In this document: positions 61,801 to 64,000 of the stretch, one piece after another | How positions within the stretch are numbered: the first letter of the stretch is position 1 | Layout: each line of letters starts with the position of its first letter | From: an uncultured Burkholderiales bacterium | GTDB lineage: Bacteria > Pseudomonadota > Gammaproteobacteria > Burkholderiales > Eutrophovitaceae | Direction: 5' to 3' | DNA length: 64,000 nucleotides | NCBI GenBank assembly: GCA_951812315.1 | Contig: CATOSA010000019.1 | Span: forward strand, 1 to 64,000 | Translations under genes and position numbers: made by a program | Notes under the pieces: generated by a model | What the model saw: the letters and a program-made list of their open reading frames with translations, nothing else | Databases searched by the model: none | What the model was told of the DNA's origin: nothing

Positions 61801-62065
61801 GCAGGTTAGCGCAGTGAACAAGGTCATGGAGGGCCGGCCGCATATTGTCGACATGATCAAGAATGGTGAAGTTGCAATGATCGTCAACACCGTTGACGAA
61901 CGCAGAGCATCGATTCAGGATTCCTACTCCTTGCGCCGCTCGGCCCTTCAAGGCCGCGTCACCTACTTCACGACCATTGCCGGCGCGCGTGCCGCGAGTA
62001 CCGGATTAAGGGATATGCAGGAACTGCGCGTCTACCCGCTGCAAGATCTTCACGCGATGTTGTAG
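58862..62065 (+). CDS. carB: Carbamoyl-phosphate synthase large subunit
   Basis: 1067 residues, close to the usual 1073. Two homologous halves each hold an ATP-grasp domain: [17 protein letters not shown] opens the first and [16 protein letters not shown] the second; [11 protein letters not shown] and [10 protein letters not shown] are ATP-binding. The C-terminal allosteric MGS-like domain follows. It makes carbamoyl phosphate for arginine and pyrimidines. It forms one transcription unit with carA. Confidence 0.99.
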   Translation: MPKRSDIKSVLIIGAGPIVIGQACEFDYSGAQACKALREEGYRVILVNSNPATIMTDPELADVTYIEPVTWQMVEKVIEAERPDALLPTMGGQTALNCALDLASKGVLDKYDVEMIGASKEAIDKAEDREKFKAAMSKIGLASPRSMTAHSMEEAMQVQASIGYPAIIRPSFTLGGTGGGIAYNREEFVSIIERGLDASPTTEVLIEESVIGWKEFEMEVVRDCKDNCIIICSIENLDPMGVHTGDSITVAPAQTLTDKEYQIMRDASIAVLREIGVDTGGSNVQFAVNPANGQMIIIEMNPRVSRSSALASKATGFPIAKVAAKLAVGYTLDELRNDITGGATPASFEPTIDYVVTKIPRFAFEKFPQADPHLTTQMKSVGEVMAMGRTFQESMQKALRGLETGIDGFDGRSTDRQEIETELGEPAPERILFLADAFRIGMALEEVRQYSRIDPWFLAQIEDIVCEEKALGGGRIEEVERDRMFALKRKGFSDRRLARLLDCDEEAVRARRKMLDVRPVYKRVDTCAAEFDTKTAYMYSTYEEECEARPSANSKVMVLGGGPNRIGQGIEFDYCCVHAALALREDGFETIMVNCNPETVSTDYGTSDRLYFEPLTLEDVLEIVELEKPYGVIVQFGGQTPIKLAQSLHANGVPIIGTSPDMIDCAEDRERFQQLLEGLGLKQPPNRTARNPDSAIALAQEIGYPLVVRPSYVLGGRAMEIVHQQSDLERYMREAVKVSNDSPVLLDRFLNDAIEVDVDAVSDGKQVVIGGIMEHIEQAGVHSGDSACSLPPFSLSADLQDELRRQTAALAKALNVVGLMNVQYALQGETVYVLEVNPRASRTVPFVSKATSLPLAKISARCMAASSFASQGVMSEVVPPYFSVKEAVFPFIKFPGVDTILGPEMKSTGEVMGVGNSFAEAFVKSQIAANVRLPESGNVVLSVKDADKDALIDIARTLDGSGFQLIATRGTAAALAAAGLQVSAVNKVMEGRPHIVDMIKNGEVAMIVNTVDERRASIQDSYSLRRSALQGRVTYFTTIAGARAASTGLRDMQELRVYPLQDLHAML

Positions 62066-62083
62066 TGGGCGTTTTTCACATTC

Positions 62084-62113
62084 GCCGGGGGTGTTACCCC
62101 GGCAGGATTTTTT
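62084..62113 (+). terminator. Intrinsic terminator/attenuator between carB and greA
   Basis: GCCGGGG (62084-62090), loop GTGTTA, CCCCGGC (62097-62103), then AGGA and six T. The stem is perfect but four bases separate it from the T-run. It ends about 10 bp before the greA start and abuts the greA ribosome site, so either it ends the carAB transcript or it attenuates greA. Confidence 0.7.
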
Positions 62114-62123
62114 GAGGTAGCGT

Positions 62124-62600
62124 ATGAACAAGATCCCTTTAACCGTTACTGGTGCTGATCAACTGCGGCAGGAACTGCATCGGCTGAAAACCGTAGAACG
62201 GCCTTCTGTCATCACTGCGATTCAGGAAGCGCGCTCGCACGGTGATCTTTCGGAGAATGCAGAGTACGACGCTGCCAAGGAACGTCAGGGTTTTGTCGAA
62301 GGACGTATCCTCGAACTTGAAGGCAAAATTTCCAATGCGCAAATCATCGATCCGGCCAAGCTCGATGTAGACGGTCGCTGTGTTTTTGGTGCAACCGTAG
62401 AACTTGAAGACCTTGAAAGTGGCAAAAGCGTCGCGTATCAGATCGTCGGTGACGATGAGGCGGATATCAAAATCGGCAAGGTTTCGGTCAGTTCTCCGAT
62501 TGCGCGAGCGCTCATCGGCAAGTACTCCGGAGACGTCGCAGAGGTAGACACACCCGGTGGTTTCAAAGAGTTTGAAATCATCGACGTGAAGTACGTGTAA
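62124..62600 (+). CDS. greA: Transcription elongation factor GreA
   Basis: 158 residues: an N-terminal coiled-coil finger ([40 protein letters not shown]) with the acidic tip residues DLSENAEY, and the C-terminal FKBP-like domain. GreA rescues backtracked RNA polymerase by stimulating transcript cleavage. GAGGTA lies before the ATG. It follows carB, with the terminator-like hairpin between them. Confidence 0.97.
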   Translation: MNKIPLTVTGADQLRQELHRLKTVERPSVITAIQEARSHGDLSENAEYDAAKERQGFVEGRILELEGKISNAQIIDPAKLDVDGRCVFGATVELEDLESGKSVAYQIVGDDEADIKIGKVSVSSPIARALIGKYSGDVAEVDTPGGFKEFEIIDVKYV

Positions 62601-62629
62601 ACGGTCGCCTGATACCGGGCTTGCTGACA

Positions 62630-63103
62630 ATGCTCAGTGCGCGCATTCTCGACACAATTCAGGCGATCGCCGTGACGGTGTGGGTGGGCGCGCTGTGGTC
62701 TACAGGCGTTCTCGTTGCGCCCGCCCTGTTTCGCATGATCAGCGACCGGATACTGGCGGGAAACGTCGCTGCACATTTGTTTGTTGTGACCGCTTTTATT
62801 GGTCTGGCCTGTGGTGGATGCGTGTTGATCATACGTTTAATCCGGTTTCGCTCGCGTGCAATGCGCCAACCCGTGTTCTGGTTGGTTGTCAGTATGATGG
62901 TGCTGATTTGCATCAGCCAGTTTGGTATTCAGCCGATACTTTCCGGTCTTCGCGAACAGGTTTATCCGGCACAGGTCATGCAAAGCGAGGTGGCGAACAG
63001 CTTTGCGAGATGGCACATGGTTGCCGGCATGCTGTATCTTGTCAAAATCTTGCTCGGATTGGGGCTGGTATCGCTGGTGATTCGGCCTCAAGCTCGCTAT
63101 TGA
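62630..63103 (+). CDS. DUF4149/TMEM205-like membrane protein
   Basis: 157 residues with four hydrophobic segments. The first (AIAVTVWVGALWSTGVLVAPALF) carries the VWVGALWSTG...APALF pattern seen in DUF4149 proteins that commonly lie between greA and yhbY in betaproteobacteria. I start at ATG 62630, since the open frame upstream begins with TTG three codons earlier. Function unknown. Confidence 0.82.
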   Translation: MLSARILDTIQAIAVTVWVGALWSTGVLVAPALFRMISDRILAGNVAAHLFVVTAFIGLACGGCVLIIRLIRFRSRAMRQPVFWLVVSMMVLICISQFGIQPILSGLREQVYPAQVMQSEVANSFARWHMVAGMLYLVKILLGLGLVSLVIRPQARY

Positions 63104-63171
63104 GGCACTAGGCTACTAGGGACTAGCAGCGTCCGCGTCGAACGCCCGATTCCGACCGGCTGCAAGACAGA

Positions 63172-63531
63172 CTAACTATCCGACTGGTGCGATCGCTTTG
63201 TGCGTCTTGCACCCTTTGATTTACCTGGCGCGCGGCGTTTGGGTGCTTGCGATGTTTGCTCGTCAGATGGACGATAAATCACAAGAATCTTGCCAATGTG
63301 TTGTACAGGCGCCGCGTTGAGTTCTGCGCAGATTTGCATTAACAGCGCGTTGCGGGCCGTTCGGTCCGCGTCACTTGCGCGAACCTTGATTAGTTCGTGT
63401 GCTTCGAGACTTGCTTCCAGCTCGCGAAATATGGACGCAGTCAAACCTTTGTTGCCGATGACAACGACCGGATTGAGGGCGTGGGCGCGGGCCCGAAGAG
63501 CACGTTGTTGTACGGATGTAAGACTGAGCAA
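63172..63531 (-). CDS. yhbY: YhbY ribosome-assembly RNA-binding protein (CRM domain)
   Basis: 119 residues: the CRM domain (QRALRARAHALNPVVVIGNKGLT...LEAHELIKVRAS) with its GxxG-type RNA-binding loop, followed by a Lys/Arg-rich tail of about 25 residues. It associates with pre-50S ribosomes. The TTG at 63531 (encoding MLSLTSVQQ) gives the family start; the open frame continues 97 codons upstream, but that stretch lies over the opposing rlmE gene and is not conserved sequence. It is divergent from rlmE with 27 bp between them. Confidence 0.93.
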   Translation of the reverse strand: MLSLTSVQQRALRARAHALNPVVVIGNKGLTASIFRELEASLEAHELIKVRASDADRTARNALLMQICAELNAAPVQHIGKILVIYRPSDEQTSQAPKRRAPGKSKGARRTKRSHQSDS

Positions 63532-63558
63532 ATTGACCTCCGCGGCGGATTGTAGGTA

Positions 63559-64000
63559 ATGACGAGCAATAAGACCACCCGCGTAGCCCGCGACAAGGCC
63601 TCCCGCAAGACAGGAGACAGGCCTGGGCGTGTGGCGCGGAAGAAGACTGGCGGCGCCTGGATGCGGGAACATGTTTCGGATCAATTCGTGAAGCGCGCTG
63701 CGCGCGATGGCATGCGCTCTCGTGCATCTTACAAACTGAAGGAGATCGACGAAGGCGACAAGCTGATAAAGCCGGGCATGTGTGTGGTCGATCTGGGTGC
63801 GGCCCCGGGCGGTTGGTCGCAACTAGTCGCGCCTGTGGTCGGTGACGGGGGCATGGTCTTCGCTCTCGATATGCTGGAAATGGCGCCGATACCCCATGTG
63901 CGCTTTATTCAGGGAGATTTCCGCGAACAGGCGGTACTAGGACAATTGGAACAGGCATTGAAAGGACGTACGGTAGACCTTGTACTTTCGGATATGGCCC
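63559..64000 (+). CDS. rlmE: 23S rRNA (uridine-2'-O)-methyltransferase RlmE/FtsJ, 5' part
   Basis: The window ends inside this gene. From the ATG at 63559 the frame is open to the last base and encodes a basic N terminus ([18 protein letters not shown]), then [31 protein letters not shown] with the first catalytic Lys, the SAM-binding [11 protein letters not shown], and the Asp of DLVLSDMA. RlmE methylates U2552 of 23S rRNA. The order yhbY/rlmE, normally followed by ftsH, is standard in betaproteobacteria and gammaproteobacteria. No strong ribosome site is seen (GTAGGTA). Confidence 0.95.
   Translation, partial: MTSNKTTRVARDKASRKTGDRPGRVARKKTGGAWMREHVSDQFVKRAARDGMRSRASYKLKEIDEGDKLIKPGMCVVDLGAAPGGWSQLVAPVVGDGGMVFALDMLEMAPIPHVRFIQGDFREQAVLGQLEQALKGRTVDLVLSDMA

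Noticed and set aside
63532-63822. 97-residue N-terminal extension of the yhbY frame
   Set aside because: It overlaps rlmE on the other strand, which has clear methyltransferase motifs, and does not resemble YhbY proteins; the family start is the TTG at 63531.

Overview
The window looks like a chromosomal segment of a betaproteobacterium. Three conserved gene orders point there: metG/mrp/dcd; leuC-leuD-leuB-asd-fimV-truA-trpF-trpB-trpA-accD-folC-dedD-cvpA-purF-metZ; and dnaJ-dnaK-grpE / hemH-hrcA / nadK-recN / fur / bamE-dapB-carA-carB-greA-yhbY/rlmE. Genus cannot be fixed by reading. Most of the window is housekeeping: amino-acid, nucleotide, folate and heme synthesis, chaperones and envelope functions. 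I found no rRNA, tRNA or CRISPR array.

Layout. 1-8.2 kb: an accessory polyketide locus made of the 3' end of a benzoate-CoA-ligase-like gene, a 2077-residue KS-AT-DH-KR-ACP-TE synthase and an FAD monooxygenase, followed by a convergent Lin0512-family gene. 8.9-11.6 kb: a DHA2-type drug exporter gene cut in two by a 1207-bp IS3-family (IS407-group-like) insertion with a 4-bp target duplication; removing the element restores the reading frame. 11.8-20.6 kb: acyP, metG, mrp, dcd, ornithine decarboxylase, folA, thyA, aroC. 20.6-36.6 kb: an MFS gene, the leu genes, asd, fimV, truA, trpFBA, accD, folC, dedD, cvpA. 36.7-44.2 kb: purF, metZ, lpxH, two cyclophilins, an L,D-transpeptidase and a TPR protein. 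44.4-55.5 kb: cysS, dnaJ-dnaK-grpE, a small secreted protein, hemH, hrcA, nadK, recN. 55.6-64 kb: fur, bamE, dapB, carAB, greA, a DUF4149-like membrane protein, yhbY and the start of rlmE.

The non-coding DNA is unusually informative. Two full-length copies, in opposite orientation, of a roughly 247-bp MITE-like element with 20-bp terminal inverted repeats and a long internal palindrome lie after purF and between hrcA and nadK. A different 262-bp nested inverted-repeat element lies upstream of the ornithine decarboxylase gene. A candidate SAM-II riboswitch followed by a textbook intrinsic terminator precedes metZ. A sigma-32 promoter drives grpE-dnaK-dnaJ. A 15-bp perfect hairpin sits at the predicted 5' end of the carAB transcript, and further hairpins lie between dnaK and dnaJ, trpB and trpA, and carB and greA.

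How the parts fit: the left end would make and possibly export an aryl-primed or acyl-primed polyketide, with the export gene now broken. The remainder is stable core genome into which small palindromic elements have been inserted between genes, one of them directly abutting the metZ promoter and riboswitch.
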